From assembly GCA_014239155.1 (NCBI GenBank), contig JAAZZQ010000085.1:124001-188000 (forward strand): 64,000 nt of DNA, read 5' to 3'. The position numbers and the translations under genes are program-made. Below the pieces are notes generated by a model. The model did not search any database and had not been told where the DNA came from. It was given only the letters and a program-made list of their open reading frames with translations. The stretch is from Lachnospiraceae bacterium. Lineage in GTDB: Bacteria > Bacillota > Clostridia > Lachnospirales > Lachnospiraceae. Shown here piece by piece: positions 18,401 through 27,635 of this stretch (its first letter is position 1; every line of letters begins with the position of its first letter).

Positions 18401-18647
18401 TTTGGTGTGCGTATTTTTCGCGCGTGGCAAGTCCTCCCCTGATATGCCGCTCGGACTTATTCACATCTAAAACAGTCCGTGCCTGTCTTGCGAGGGCAGG
18501 ATTTACCTGCATTAGTCTTGAGGTAACGTCTTTATGTACTGTGGACTTACTCACCCCAAATGCCTTGGCAGTCTGACGCACAGTAGCGTTATTGTCGATA
18601 ATATAGACAGCAATATTAATCGCTCTTTCTTCAATATAATCTTTCAT
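18390..18647 (-). CDS. spoIIID: Sporulation transcriptional regulator SpoIIID
   Basis: An 85-residue protein. It has the SpoIIID signature from start (MKDYIEERA) to the helix-turn-helix FGVSKSTVHKDVTSRL, the NPALARQ segment and the basic C-terminal RHIRGGLATREKY region, which also contacts DNA. SpoIIID acts in the mother cell during endospore formation, adjusting sigma-E and sigma-K regulons. Length equals the usual 80-95 residues. Its presence argues for an endospore-forming lineage, although the gene is kept in some non-sporulating Lachnospiraceae. It is monocistronic on the minus strand. Confidence 0.95.
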   Translation of the reverse strand: MKDYIEERAINIAVYIIDNNATVRQTAKAFGVSKSTVHKDVTSRLMQVNPALARQARTVLDVNKSERHIRGGLATREKYAHQKEE

Positions 18648-18810
18648 AATCTTGAAAAGGGGTCTCCTTCTGAATCATTTGTACATTCTATGAGAAGTTC
18701 CAAGAGATTATGATTAGGCATAACAGAATGAGGAGAAATAAAATTGCTTTTTTTTATTTGCGGTGGTACAATGAGGGATAGAGCGCATTTTATGAATGGA
18801 GGAAAGAGGA

Positions 18811-20004
18811 ATGATTTCACAAAATTATAAAAAAATGCTGGACGCAAAGTCTGTGATCCGACAGATGTCAGAGTGGGCAACTGGGCGAGCAAAAGAAATT
18901 GGCAACGAAAATGTATTTGATTTTAGTTTAGGAAATCCTTCTGTGGCAGTACCAGAGGCATTTACAAATAAAATGATTGCGCTTTTACAGGAGCGCGATA
19001 CAATGGAGCTGCATGGCTATAGCCAGTCGCAGGGGATTCCATCTGTGCGATTAAAATTTGCAGAATTTTTAAATAAGACATATGGAATGAATTATACGGC
19101 AGAACATATTTTTATGACAACGGGCGCTGCGGGCGCTGTGGCGCATGCGGTGCGGGCAGTCACACAACCCGGGGACGAGGTGATTACATTTGCTCCATAT
19201 TTTCCAGAATATAATCACTATGTCAATCAGACAGGCGCAGTGTTAAAAGTGGTGCCTGCTGACACAAAACAGTTCCAGATTCATTTTGAAGAGCTAGAAA
19301 AGCTGTTTACCGCAAAGACAATGGCATTGCTTATCAACACGCCAAACAATCCGTCAGGTATTGTCTACTCGACAGACACAATCAAGAAACTTGCGCAGTT
19401 TCTTGAGGCGAAACAGAAAGAATATGGGCATGATATTTTCTTGATTTCAGATGAGCCATACCGTGATATTATTTTTGAGGGAGTGGAGGCGCCGTATATC
19501 TCAAAGTACTACGACAATTCGCTTTCTTGCTACTCTTTTGCAAAGTCGCTTTCCATACCAGGGGAACGTCTTGGATACATTGCGGCAAATCCAAAATGTA
19601 CTGATAGCACATTGATTTCGCCAATGTGTGCACAGATTTCTCGGGGAATTGGACATAACTGTCCACCATCTATTATACAGATTGCGGTGGCGGAAGTTCT
19701 AGGATTGACATCGGAATTGTCAGTCTATGAGACAAATATGAATATTATTTATGAGGAGCTTGTGCGTCTTGGATTTGAGGTTGTGAAGCCAGGCGGAACA
19801 TTTTATATTTTCCCGCGTGCACTTGAGGAGGATTCCGTTGCATTTTGCAAAAAAGCGATGAATTATGACTTGGTGCTGGTGCCTGGCGACACGTTTGGGT
19901 GCCCGGGATATTTTCGGATGGCATACTGCATTGAGACGGAGAAGGTTCGCCGCGCAATGCCAGCGCTGCGCAGATTTGTTGAAGAGGAATATGGTGTGAG
20001 GTAG
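18811..20004 (+). CDS. PLP-dependent class I/II aminotransferase
   Basis: A 397-residue fold-type I aminotransferase. Seen: SLGNPSVAVPEAF near the N-terminus, TTGAAGAVAHAVRAV (cofactor phosphate), NTPNNPSGIVYS, the ISDEPYRDI aspartate, and the Schiff-base lysine in SFAKSLSIPGERLGY. It is close to aspartate/aromatic aminotransferases of subgroup I-gamma; the substrate is not fixed by sequence. ATG 18811 is chosen because GGAGG ends 8 bases before it; an ATG at 18796 lies before that site. The patatin gene starts 4 bases after its stop, so the two form an operon. Confidence 0.9.
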   Translation: MISQNYKKMLDAKSVIRQMSEWATGRAKEIGNENVFDFSLGNPSVAVPEAFTNKMIALLQERDTMELHGYSQSQGIPSVRLKFAEFLNKTYGMNYTAEHIFMTTGAAGAVAHAVRAVTQPGDEVITFAPYFPEYNHYVNQTGAVLKVVPADTKQFQIHFEELEKLFTAKTMALLINTPNNPSGIVYSTDTIKKLAQFLEAKQKEYGHDIFLISDEPYRDIIFEGVEAPYISKYYDNSLSCYSFAKSLSIPGERLGYIAANPKCTDSTLISPMCAQISRGIGHNCPPSIIQIAVAEVLGLTSELSVYETNMNIIYEELVRLGFEVVKPGGTFYIFPRALEEDSVAFCKKAMNYDLVLVPGDTFGCPGYFRMAYCIETEKVRRAMPALRRFVEEEYGVR

Positions 20005-20008
20005 GTAT

Positions 20009-20863
20009 ATGGTTAACTGTGGTTTGGTGCTTGAGGGTGGCGGCATGAAGGGGATGTATACCGCTGGTGTGCTCGAGTATTTTATGGAAAAAGATTTATA
20101 TTTTCAGAATTGCTATGGTGTCTCGGCAGGGGCGTGTCATTTGTGTAGTTATATCTCGAAACAGAAAAAGCGCGCTTACAGAGTTGCACTAGATTACCTG
20201 AATGATAAAAATTATTGTAGTATGCACAGTCTTTTGACAACAGGAGATTTGTTTAATGCAGATATGTGCTACAATCAAATTCCAAATAAGCTTGACCCTT
20301 ACGACTATAAGGCTGCTGCAAAATATGAGGGAAATGCTTATGCAGTGGTGACAAATCTTCAGACAGGGGATCCGGAGTACAAGCCAATGCGTGAGATGCA
20401 TAGAGATACGCTTGCTGTGAGAGCATCTGCCTCCCTGCCATTCGTGTCCAGAGCTGTAAAAATTGGAGGGTCATATTATCTTGATGGCGGGATTGCAGAT
20501 GCGATCCCAATCCGAAAAGCGATTGCAGATGGAAATCAGAAAAATGTGGTGGTTCTCACAAAGGAAGTGGGATATATCCGAAAGCAGGTTTCTCCTGTAA
20601 TGCTGAATCTGATTAAACTAAAGTATGCAAAATTTCCTAAAGTTTATGAGCTGACAGCAAACCGTTATGTGCGCTATAATGAGACAATGCGCTTTTTGGA
20701 GGCGGAGGAAAAGGCGGGAAGGATATTTGTTATCCGACCACAGAAGGCAAATGATATTGGCAGGATAGAAAAAGATAGGAAAAAGTTGGAGGCATTATAT
20801 CAACTTGGGTATCAGGATACCAAAAAGCGCTGGGAAGAATTAATGAATTATTTGCGGATGTGA
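20009..20863 (+). CDS. Patatin-like phospholipase (RssA/YchK type)
   Basis: A 284-residue patatin-family protein. The oxyanion loop LEGGGMKGMYTAGVL, nucleophile GVSAG and the catalytic Asp in LDGGIADAIPI complete the Ser-Asp dyad. No signal peptide, so it should act on lipids from the cytosolic side. It starts 4 bases after the aminotransferase and is likely co-translated. Family members in Firmicutes are annotated as lysophospholipases without a defined role. Confidence 0.88.
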   Translation: MVNCGLVLEGGGMKGMYTAGVLEYFMEKDLYFQNCYGVSAGACHLCSYISKQKKRAYRVALDYLNDKNYCSMHSLLTTGDLFNADMCYNQIPNKLDPYDYKAAAKYEGNAYAVVTNLQTGDPEYKPMREMHRDTLAVRASASLPFVSRAVKIGGSYYLDGGIADAIPIRKAIADGNQKNVVVLTKEVGYIRKQVSPVMLNLIKLKYAKFPKVYELTANRYVRYNETMRFLEAEEKAGRIFVIRPQKANDIGRIEKDRKKLEALYQLGYQDTKKRWEELMNYLRM

Positions 20864-20914
20864 ATTATATGATAGTAGAGGAGAATTAGAAAGGACTGCA
20901 TCTGAAAACGCAGC

Positions 20915-21040
20915 GTAACAGTTTAGCCGGAACTTTGCACTGTGCTGCAAAGTCCGTGGAAAAGCGTAGTGGTTGAGATGCATCAAGCCACAGTACGTGG
21001 CTTGATGCTTGTAATAGGAAGCCGAAGGCTGAACTGTTAC
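20915..21040 (-). mobile_element. MITE-like element, type C
   Basis: 126 bases with terminal inverted repeats: GTAACAGTTTAGCC inward at the left and GTAACAGTTCAGCC inward at the right (13 of 14 match). Flanks AACGCAGC and AACGCAAT agree in 6 of 8 bases, like a decayed 8-base target duplication. Inside is a hairpin ACTTTGCAC/GTGCTGCAAAGT and a second one GCATCAAGCCAC/GTGGCTTGATGC. It is the reverse complement, with divergence, of the element at 50960-51110. It lies 28 bases before uppP and may carry or alter its promoter. Confidence 0.75.
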
Positions 21041-21068
21041 AACGCAATACAGATGCGATGGATTGGCT

Positions 21069-21905
21069 ATGTTAGAACTATTGAAGGCAGTATTGTTTGG
21101 CATTGTGGAGGGAATTACAGAGTGGCTTCCAGTCAGCAGTACGGGGCATATGATTATACTAGATGAGTTTATCAAACTTGACTGCACACCAGAATTTTTA
21201 GAGATGTTTCTGGTGGTCATTCAGCTTGGGGCAATTATGGCTGTCGTGATTCTGTTCTGGAACAAGATTTTTCCATTTCAGTTTAAGGACAAATCAAAAC
21301 CTGTGATTGAGATGGACAAAATTATGTTGTGGCTAAAAATTGTGGTGGCATGTATTCCAGCGGCGATTGTTGGTCTGTTGTTTGATGATGTGTTCGAGGC
21401 ATTGTTTTATCATGCAATGCCAGTGGCGTTAGCGTTAATTGTATTTGGTGTGGCGTTTATTGTGGTGGAGCGCAGAAATAAGACAAAGCGGGCGAGAGTT
21501 GGACGACTTGACGACATAACATTTCAGACAGCGTTTATTATTGGTATTTTTCAGTTAATCGCGGCAGTGTTTCCGGGAACTTCCCGCTCAGGGGCTACCA
21601 TTGTGGGTGCATTGCTTATTGGTGTTTCAAGAAGTGTGGCGGCGGAGTTTACTTTTTTTCTTGCCATTCCAGTTATGTTTGGCGCAAGCTTTCTAAAATT
21701 AGTGAAATTCGGTTTGACTTTTACAACACTTGAGGCAGGAGTGCTTATCATTGGAATGCTGGTTTCATTTTTTGTTTCTATTTTTGTGATTCAATTTTTA
21801 ATGGATTATATTAAAAAGCACGATTTTCAAGTATTTGGCTGGTATCGTATTGCACTTGGGGCAGTTGTAATTGCACTTGGAGCATGCGGAGTGATAACAG
21901 TATAA
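21069..21905 (+). CDS. uppP: Undecaprenyl-diphosphatase UppP (BacA)
   Basis: A 278-residue integral membrane protein with about eight membrane segments. It carries the two family motifs, EGITEWLPVSSTGH near the N-terminus and FPGTSRSGATIVGAL in the middle. It dephosphorylates undecaprenyl pyrophosphate to recycle the lipid carrier of wall synthesis and confers bacitracin tolerance. The start is ATG 21069; an upstream TTG (21063) has no support. No good ribosome site is visible, and the mobile element ends only 28 bases upstream, so expression may have been rewired. A strong terminator follows at once. Confidence 0.93.
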   Translation: MLELLKAVLFGIVEGITEWLPVSSTGHMIILDEFIKLDCTPEFLEMFLVVIQLGAIMAVVILFWNKIFPFQFKDKSKPVIEMDKIMLWLKIVVACIPAAIVGLLFDDVFEALFYHAMPVALALIVFGVAFIVVERRNKTKRARVGRLDDITFQTAFIIGIFQLIAAVFPGTSRSGATIVGALLIGVSRSVAAEFTFFLAIPVMFGASFLKLVKFGLTFTTLEAGVLIIGMLVSFFVSIFVIQFLMDYIKKHDFQVFGWYRIALGAVVIALGACGVITV

Positions 21906-21906
21906 T

Positions 21907-21942
21907 AAAAATTAAAAGAGGCAAAACGCCTCTTTTAATTTT
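21907..21942. terminator. Bidirectional terminator between uppP and the ArsR-like gene
   Basis: AAAATTAAAAGAGGC pairs perfectly over 15 bases with GCCTCTTTTAATTTT across AAAAC, giving a U run on either strand. It overlaps the stop codon of the convergent regulator gene. Confidence 0.9.
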
Positions 21943-22864
21943 CGCTATTTTCTTCGTCATAGTATGCTTTAATGCGGATTGCTTGATTGTGGTCGCCAAA
22001 ATCCTCTCCAAACAGCGTACAGCCGCCGCAGTTGGCAGTATCTTTTGGAACTTCAAGCTTAAAGGTAATATAACTGTTGTAGTCAATATTAAGTTCCTGT
22101 ATTGTCACGTCAGAAAGTCTGTTGGTGCCATCCATAAAACAGCCTTCACTATTGACGATGAGGGTTTTTAGCAATCCATACTGATTTAAGGTCTCAGGCC
22201 ACCATGCCGGTGAGACATAACCGCTGCGCGCGCCATAATCGCCGGGGCTAATCCACATACCGAGTGGAATTCCATTGATAGAAAAATAGATATCGGAAGG
22301 ATAGTCCTCGTTGGTGTTTGGGCATTCTGACGAGATTTCAAAGGAGATTTGAAGTTCTGTCAGTGTCTGTCCTGCTTGTAGATGGTTTGGCAGGTTATAC
22401 TCCACATAACCGCTGGCAAACCAGAGAATCCCTGCCTGAAAGCGTTCAGGAAAAGAAAATACCTTTGGGTCGTCGAAGGAGCCAATAATTTCCTTGCTGG
22501 TGGCAAGACCACAAGTTGGTGTGCCGTGGCAGGCAGTATAATATCCCACACGAATATCGTCTATATAGCAACGTCTTGACTCTTTTGTCGGGGCAAGGTC
22601 AATCATCAACCTATCATAACGAGGGCGGATAATCTTCATAGTGCCACGTTTGCCGGAGGTGATTTTGATTCGCACAAGCCCTGCTTCCTCCAGTTTCCCT
22701 ACATGCATGGATATCGCGCCGTTGGTAAGTCCTAGTGCTTCGGCAAGGTCATTCATGCTGAGGGAGTCATCTTCATAAATCATTTCCATAATTTTTACGC
22801 GCATAGGCGTGCTAAGTGCTTTAAAGACATTCTCGGCTTCACCGACAGAACGAAAGTACAGCAT
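21935..22864 (-). CDS. ArsR-type winged-helix regulator with large C-terminal ligand domain
   Basis: A 309-residue protein. Residues 8-90 are an ArsR-like winged helix (FKALSTPMRVKIMEMI, LTNGAISMHVGKLEEAGLV). The remaining 215 residues are beta-rich and Cys/Trp/Tyr-rich, far larger than a classical ArsR (about 100 residues). The usual metal-binding ELCVC motif is absent. The gene faces the carbohydrate ABC locus, so the C-terminal part may sense the sugar. AAGGGAG lies 12 bases before the ATG. The regulatory target is inferred from divergent orientation. Confidence 0.75.
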   Translation of the reverse strand: MLYFRSVGEAENVFKALSTPMRVKIMEMIYEDDSLSMNDLAEALGLTNGAISMHVGKLEEAGLVRIKITSGKRGTMKIIRPRYDRLMIDLAPTKESRRCYIDDIRVGYYTACHGTPTCGLATSKEIIGSFDDPKVFSFPERFQAGILWFASGYVEYNLPNHLQAGQTLTELQISFEISSECPNTNEDYPSDIYFSINGIPLGMWISPGDYGARSGYVSPAWWPETLNQYGLLKTLIVNSEGCFMDGTNRLSDVTIQELNIDYNSYITFKLEVPKDTANCGGCTLFGEDFGDHNQAIRIKAYYDEENSEN

Positions 22865-23063
22865 AATCTAATTTTCTCCCTTCTTTATGATTTGACAAAA
22901 GTTAAACTTATTGGGTGTTGTTCCTTCAGGGATTGGTAAGATAGTATATTTTATCTACATAAACTAATTCTATTTCTTTTAATGAGTATTAACTCTATTA
23001 TAGTGAATACTAAAATAAGTGTCAAGGACGAAATTTTTTAACAATTTCGGTAAGGTATTGTTA

Positions 23064-23196
23064 GTTACTGTTCACACAGGACTTAGCATTTACTGATAAG
23101 TCTGTACAAAAACATGCATATAGCAAGTAAAAATTCATTTGTGAAGTAAATTTTGTATAGATTTTTATCTGTTATTGGAACAGAATAAACAGTAAT
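23064..23196 (-). mobile_element. MITE-like element, type A (reverse orientation)
   Basis: 133 bases, the reverse complement of the copy at 44860-44989 with scattered changes. Ends are GTTACTGTTCA at the left and ATTACTGTTTA inward at the right. Flanks TATTGTTA (23056-23063) and TATTGTTG (23197-23204) agree in 7 of 8 bases, consistent with an 8-base target duplication. Confidence 0.75.
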
Positions 23197-23204
23197 TATT
23201 GTTG

Positions 23205-23323
23205 TTTTTATGGATTAGGAATGTGCATAACTGCGCATTTTGTAAGAATATGATTGAGAAATGAGGGGCGATATTTGAAGTTTTGTAATGTTGCTGTGCA
23301 AGCATTCAGGCAAAGTGGTTACT
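23205..23323 (-). repeat. Repeat element, type B (reverse orientation)
   Basis: About 120 bases whose first 80 are the reverse complement of 63440-63525, including ATGATTGAGAARTGAGG and the GGAAT...ATTCC hairpin. The right end is GTTACT. It abuts the type A element. The two copies have drifted more than type A or C copies. Confidence 0.55.
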
Positions 23324-23571
23324 AAAGATAATAATATTGCTGAAATATAGTAACAATTTTTAAAACAAAATATTATTTGTTAAAATATTTAGTGTTTGCT
23401 AAATTCATTTTGTCTATAATAAAATAAGAACATATGCTTGCAAAAAATCTGTTTTGGTAATAATGCATAAAAACACAAGTAAAAATTTGTTATATAGCAT
23501 AAAAGTTATTAAAGTTATGTAAATTCAATGATTATGAGTACCAATAGTGTCAATGTATATTAGATTTTATA

Positions 23572-23587
23572 TTGACATTTTTGTCAA
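23572..23587. promoter_or_regulatory. Operator-like palindrome TTGACA-TTTT-TGTCAA
   Basis: A perfect 6+4+6 inverted repeat whose right arm covers the -35 box of the transporter promoter. The position suits repression by the divergently encoded ArsR-type regulator. The similar TTGACAAAAGTTAA near 22893, next to the regulator start, could be a second half-conserved site. Confidence 0.5.
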
Positions 23588-23609
23588 AATAGCGTAAGGT
23601 TATTATATA
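23581..23609 (+). promoter_or_regulatory. Promoter of the carbohydrate ABC locus
   Basis: TTGTCA (23581-23586), a 17-base spacer and TATATA (23604-23609). The predicted transcript start near 23616 leaves a leader of about 97 bases. The -35 box lies inside the palindrome at 23572-23587. Confidence 0.55.
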
Positions 23610-23712
23610 AAGAAAAACTAAAACATTTAACTCATGAATAAAACAAATAAATCAGAGCTGAAATTGACTGATTGGCGAATGGTTTGTTTGTGATCAGAAA
23701 GGTCGGATCATC

Positions 23713-26697
23713 ATGAAAAGAGGAATTGCAAAGAAAGTCACGGCACTTGGCATGGCAGTCTGCATGGCTGCGGCTTCGGCTGTGACAGCATTTCCGGCAG
23801 TGCAGCTTCGCGCGCAGGAGCCGGAACGGACAGCACAGGGAACAGTGACAGAAAGTTATTCAAATGAGAGACTGGACAATGGTTACACTAGAGTAAGCGC
23901 TGGATACACACAGGCTGCCTACACTGGTGAGCCAATTCTGTACAAGATGAGCAGTGTGTACAAATCGGGAGATGCCAGTCTAACCAATGTGGACGGATAC
24001 GAAGGAGACGGTGATGCGCTTTCTATTCCAGCGAAGGGAACAGTGGAATTGGAAATTGATGTGCCGCAGTCAGCAGTTTACTACATGAGCTTTGACTATA
24101 TAGGAAACAGCGACTCAATTTTACCGGTCGAGGCGGGAATTATGATAAATGATGCGTATCCGTTTTATGAGATGCGACAGCAAAAGCTTGAGAGCCAATG
24201 GGCAGCGAAAGCGGACAAAGTATATGACAGCTATGGGAACGAAGTTGTCAGTATGCCAGACAAAGTGTATGACTGGCAGAACAAGTATGTGCAAGATTCC
24301 ACATACCGTTATACACAACCCCTTGGTATTGAGTTGGAGCAAGGAAAAAATAAGATTTCTATCGCATTAAACGAAGGCACCCTTTTGCTGGGGAACCTTT
24401 TCTTGACAGCAAAGCCACAGGTGCCACAGTATGCGGGCGGTGAGACGGCAGCAGGTGGCGGGTTTATTGAGATACAGGCGGAGGATTTCCTCTATAGAAA
24501 TGACTCAGCCATTCACGCAACCTGTGAGTTTGACCCAGATTTGTTTCCCTATCAGGCAGGAAACAGGGTTATGAACACAGTGGATGCGACTTCTTTTGGA
24601 AAAGGAGGGCAGGAGGTTACATACGGTTTTAACGTGCAGCAGGCAGGAAATTATTATATCGCATTTCACTATAGTCAGGGTGATAAGGCAGATTTTCCAG
24701 TGTTTATGAATGTAAAGATTGACGGGAAACTGCCAAACACAGCATTTCAAAATCATGCGTTTGCATATGAAAAGAAGTATGAAATGTACACGATGGTGGA
24801 TAGTGACAAGAAGAAAATCAGTGTGCCGCTTGAGGCGGGGCAACACACTATTTCAATGCAGATTAGCATGGAACCTATCCGGCAATCTTTGGAAATTATT
24901 GAGAAAATTATGGGACAGGTAAATGACTTGTCACTGGAAGTTACAAAGGTTGCAGGTACAAACAAAGATAAGTACAGAGACTTTTCTCTTGAGACATACA
25001 TTCCGGGAATTGGCGATACTATGCGGGGCTGGGCGGATGAACTCAACCAAGTGATGGAAGATGCGCGGGTTTACAATCCAAAGAAAAATAAAATTGCGGC
25101 GTACTCTTCTGTAAAGATTGCAGAAAATCAGCTTAGAAGTCTTGCAAAGAAGCCAGATGAACTGATTTACAGAATTGACGAGCTTGCGACAAGCACTTCC
25201 TCCGTCAATCAGCATCTGGCAAATTTAATTGACAGTCTTAACGGAAATGATTTTGCGCTGGATAGTATTTATTTATATCAGGAGGATGCAACAAAACAAC
25301 TCCCAAAGAACAAAAATATTTTTACCAAGATATGGCTTGGTATTGTGCGATTTTTTACCTCATTTGGCGATCAGGCATACTCCTCGACCAACACGAATCC
25401 AGAGCACTTGCAAGTGTCTGTAAATCGTTCCAGACAGCACCTTGAAATTATGCAACTTCTGATTAACGAGCAATTTACGCCGCAGACAGGTATTGAGGTA
25501 GACCTTTCGTTAATGCCAGACCAGACAAAACTTGTGCTTGCAAATGCGTCAGGGGACTCGCCAGATGTGGCGACAGGGGTAAACTATTCTATTCCGTTTG
25601 AGCTTGGTATTCGAGGCGCGCTAAAGGATTTGACGGAGTTTTCTGATTTTGCGGACGTGGCAGAGCGCTATAATGCGGGTTTAATTATGCCATATGTCAT
25701 TGGGGATAAAATTTTTGCATTGCCTGAGACAATGAATTTTCAGGTGATGTTCTATAGAAAAGATATCCTTGACAAGCTAGGGTTAGAGATTCCACAGACA
25801 CTTGAGGATGTTCAAGCAATGTTGCCTGACTTACAGATGAGAGGATTAAATTTCTATTACCCAACGGCGCGAACGGTTGGTATGAAGACGTTTCTCGACA
25901 CAACACCTATTTTGTTTCAAAGTGGCGGAAACCTGTACGACGGCGCAATTGACAAGGCAATATTGACGAGCGAGGAGAATGTTGAAGGCTTTACAACGTT
26001 GACCAATCTGTTTACCATCTACAATCTGCCAAAGGACGTGCCAAACTTTTACCAGCATTTTCGGAATGGGGATTACCCAATTGGTATTTCTGATTTTGGA
26101 AACTATAATATGATTTCCAATGCGGCGCCTGAGATTGATGGTTCGTGGGGGGTAGCGTTAATTCCGGGTGTGAAAAATGCGGACGGTAAGGTGATGCGCT
26201 ACTCGTCTGCGGGCGCGGAGGCGACATTTTTGTTTGAGTCCACGCCAGAGCGCGAGCAGAAGGCATGGGAGTTTGTGAAATGGTGGTCAAGCGCAGAGGT
26301 GCAGGCAGAGTTTGGACAGCGGCTTCAGATTACATATGGTGATGAGTATTACTGGAATACAGCAAATGCAGAGGCATTCGCACAGCTTCCCTGGGACAGT
26401 GACGATAAAGAGGTTATCTTAGAACAGCTTGAGTGGACATTGGAGGCGCCTAGAGCACTTGCAAGTTACATGGTGGAGCGTGAACTTTCTGATGCCTATA
26501 ATCTTGTAGTGCTTGGCGCAAAGAGTGCGTCTGTGCGAGAGTCACTCGACGATGCACAAAAGAGTGTAAAGCGAGAAACACAGCGCAAGCTCGAAGAGTT
26601 TGGCTACATGGAGAACGGCGAGATGGTGAAAGAGTACGAGGTACCAACTGTCGAGAAGGTACGTGAGATTATAGCAAAATCGAAGGAGGCGAAGTAA
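23713..26697 (+). CDS. Giant carbohydrate ABC binding protein with N-terminal sugar-binding-like domains
   Basis: A 994-residue exported protein, about twice the normal size. Residues 1-34 are a signal peptide without a lipobox. Two beta-sandwich regions follow (about 45-235 and 240-390); the second begins FIEIQAEDFLYRND and resembles CBM6/CBM35 modules. A helical linker (about 395-565) leads to a family 1 extracellular solute-binding domain (about 570-990). That domain shows QTGIEVDLSLMPDQ, YVIGDKIFALPETMNFQVM and a late WEFVKWWSSAEVQAEFG motif. Without a lipid anchor it may be held by the linker or by its permeases. It is the first gene of the locus and ends directly against the first permease. 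Confidence 0.82.
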   Translation: MKRGIAKKVTALGMAVCMAAASAVTAFPAVQLRAQEPERTAQGTVTESYSNERLDNGYTRVSAGYTQAAYTGEPILYKMSSVYKSGDASLTNVDGYEGDGDALSIPAKGTVELEIDVPQSAVYYMSFDYIGNSDSILPVEAGIMINDAYPFYEMRQQKLESQWAAKADKVYDSYGNEVVSMPDKVYDWQNKYVQDSTYRYTQPLGIELEQGKNKISIALNEGTLLLGNLFLTAKPQVPQYAGGETAAGGGFIEIQAEDFLYRNDSAIHATCEFDPDLFPYQAGNRVMNTVDATSFGKGGQEVTYGFNVQQAGNYYIAFHYSQGDKADFPVFMNVKIDGKLPNTAFQNHAFAYEKKYEMYTMVDSDKKKISVPLEAGQHTISMQISMEPIRQSLEIIEKIMGQVNDLSLEVTKVAGTNKDKYRDFSLETYIPGIGDTMRGWADELNQVMEDARVYNPKKNKIAAYSSVKIAENQLRSLAKKPDELIYRIDELATSTSSVNQHLANLIDSLNGNDFALDSIYLYQEDATKQLPKNKNIFTKIWLGIVRFFTSFGDQAYSSTNTNPEHLQVSVNRSRQHLEIMQLLINEQFTPQTGIEVDLSLMPDQTKLVLANASGDSPDVATGVNYSIPFELGIRGALKDLTEFSDFADVAERYNAGLIMPYVIGDKIFALPETMNFQVMFYRKDILDKLGLEIPQTLEDVQAMLPDLQMRGLNFYYPTARTVGMKTFLDTTPILFQSGGNLYDGAIDKAILTSEENVEGFTTLTNLFTIYNLPKDVPNFYQHFRNGDYPIGISDFGNYNMISNAAPEIDGSWGVALIPGVKNADGKVMRYSSAGAEATFLFESTPEREQKAWEFVKWWSSAEVQAEFGQRLQITYGDEYYWNTANAEAFAQLPWDSDDKEVILEQLEWTLEAPRALASYMVERELSDAYNLVVLGAKSASVRESLDDAQKSVKRETQRKLEEFGYMENGEMVKEYEVPTVEKVREIIAKSKEAK

Positions 26698-27615
26698 ATG
26701 GCTGCGAAAACAAAAAAGACCAAGGCAGCGCAAAGGGAACATGCAAACAAGGCTGCGTATGCATTCCTCGCGCCGTATGTGATTTTATTTACCATCTTTA
26801 TCATCATTCCGATGGTGGTGGCAATCGCGCTCTCCTTCACAAGCTATGACACAATACAGGCGCCTACATTCAAGGGCTTTTTAAACTATATTAATCTGTT
26901 GACTGCGGATGATATTTTTATGCAGAAGGTTTTGCCAAACACTATTATTTATGCGGTGATTGTGGGACCGGGCGGTTATGTTTTATCCTTTTTGGTTGCA
27001 TGGTGTTTGGCACAGCTTAGTTCTGTGCCACGGACAATACTGACTGTTATCTTTTACTCACCAAGTATGACTGGTGCAGTGTCCATGACAGTCCTGTGGA
27101 AAATTATTTTTTCCGGTGATCAGATGGGATATCTCAACAGTTTCCTAATGCGGCTTGGCGTTATTGACGCGCCGATTATCTGGCTGGTAGATGCGCGCTA
27201 TCTCTTGCCGATTATCATTATTGTCGCGTTGTGGTCCAGTATGGGCGTAGGATTTCTTGCAATGCTTGCTGGTATATTAAACGCGGATGAGGAAATCTAT
27301 GAGGCGGCGGCAATTGACGGTGTAAAGAATCGTTTTCAGGAGATGATTTATATCACAATTCCAACGATGAAACCGCAGATGCTGTTCGGTGCGGTTATGG
27401 CAATTGTAGGTGCTTTCCAGAATGGTGCGATTGGAGTACAGCTTTCTGGAACGAATCCAACGCCAAATTACGCAGGTCAGTTGATTGTAAACCATATTGA
27501 AGATTATGGTTTCTTAAGGTACGAGATGGGTTATGCCGCGGCGGTTTCTGTTGTGTTACTCTTGATGGTATTTGTATTCTCGAAATTCTTTGGACGACTG
27601 TTTAAAGAGGACTAA
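26698..27615 (+). CDS. Sugar ABC transporter permease (MalF/UgpA-like)
   Basis: A 305-residue BPD_transp_1 permease. A basic N-terminus precedes six membrane segments. The EAA loop reads [20 protein letters not shown], and [14 protein letters not shown] is typical of MalF-type subunits. It starts immediately after the TAA of the binding protein and pairs with the next permease. No ATPase gene is present in the locus, so a shared MsmX-type ATPase encoded elsewhere is expected. Confidence 0.9.
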   Translation: MAAKTKKTKAAQREHANKAAYAFLAPYVILFTIFIIIPMVVAIALSFTSYDTIQAPTFKGFLNYINLLTADDIFMQKVLPNTIIYAVIVGPGGYVLSFLVAWCLAQLSSVPRTILTVIFYSPSMTGAVSMTVLWKIIFSGDQMGYLNSFLMRLGVIDAPIIWLVDARYLLPIIIIVALWSSMGVGFLAMLAGILNADEEIYEAAAIDGVKNRFQEMIYITIPTMKPQMLFGAVMAIVGAFQNGAIGVQLSGTNPTPNYAGQLIVNHIEDYGFLRYEMGYAAAVSVVLLLMVFVFSKFFGRLFKED

Positions 27616-27635
27616 AGAAGGAGGGGTATAAAAAG

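Larger units (their letters stand above)
22865..23712. other. Divergent intergenic region carrying two repeat elements and a promoter
   Basis: 848 AT-rich bases without an ORF. From left to right: an inverted repeat AGTATT/AATACT (about 22985-23012) near the regulator start, a type A element (23064-23196), an abutting type B element (23205-23323), about 250 bases with no recognisable feature, then an operator-promoter pair at 23572-23609 and a leader of about 100 bases before the binding protein. Confidence 0.6.
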
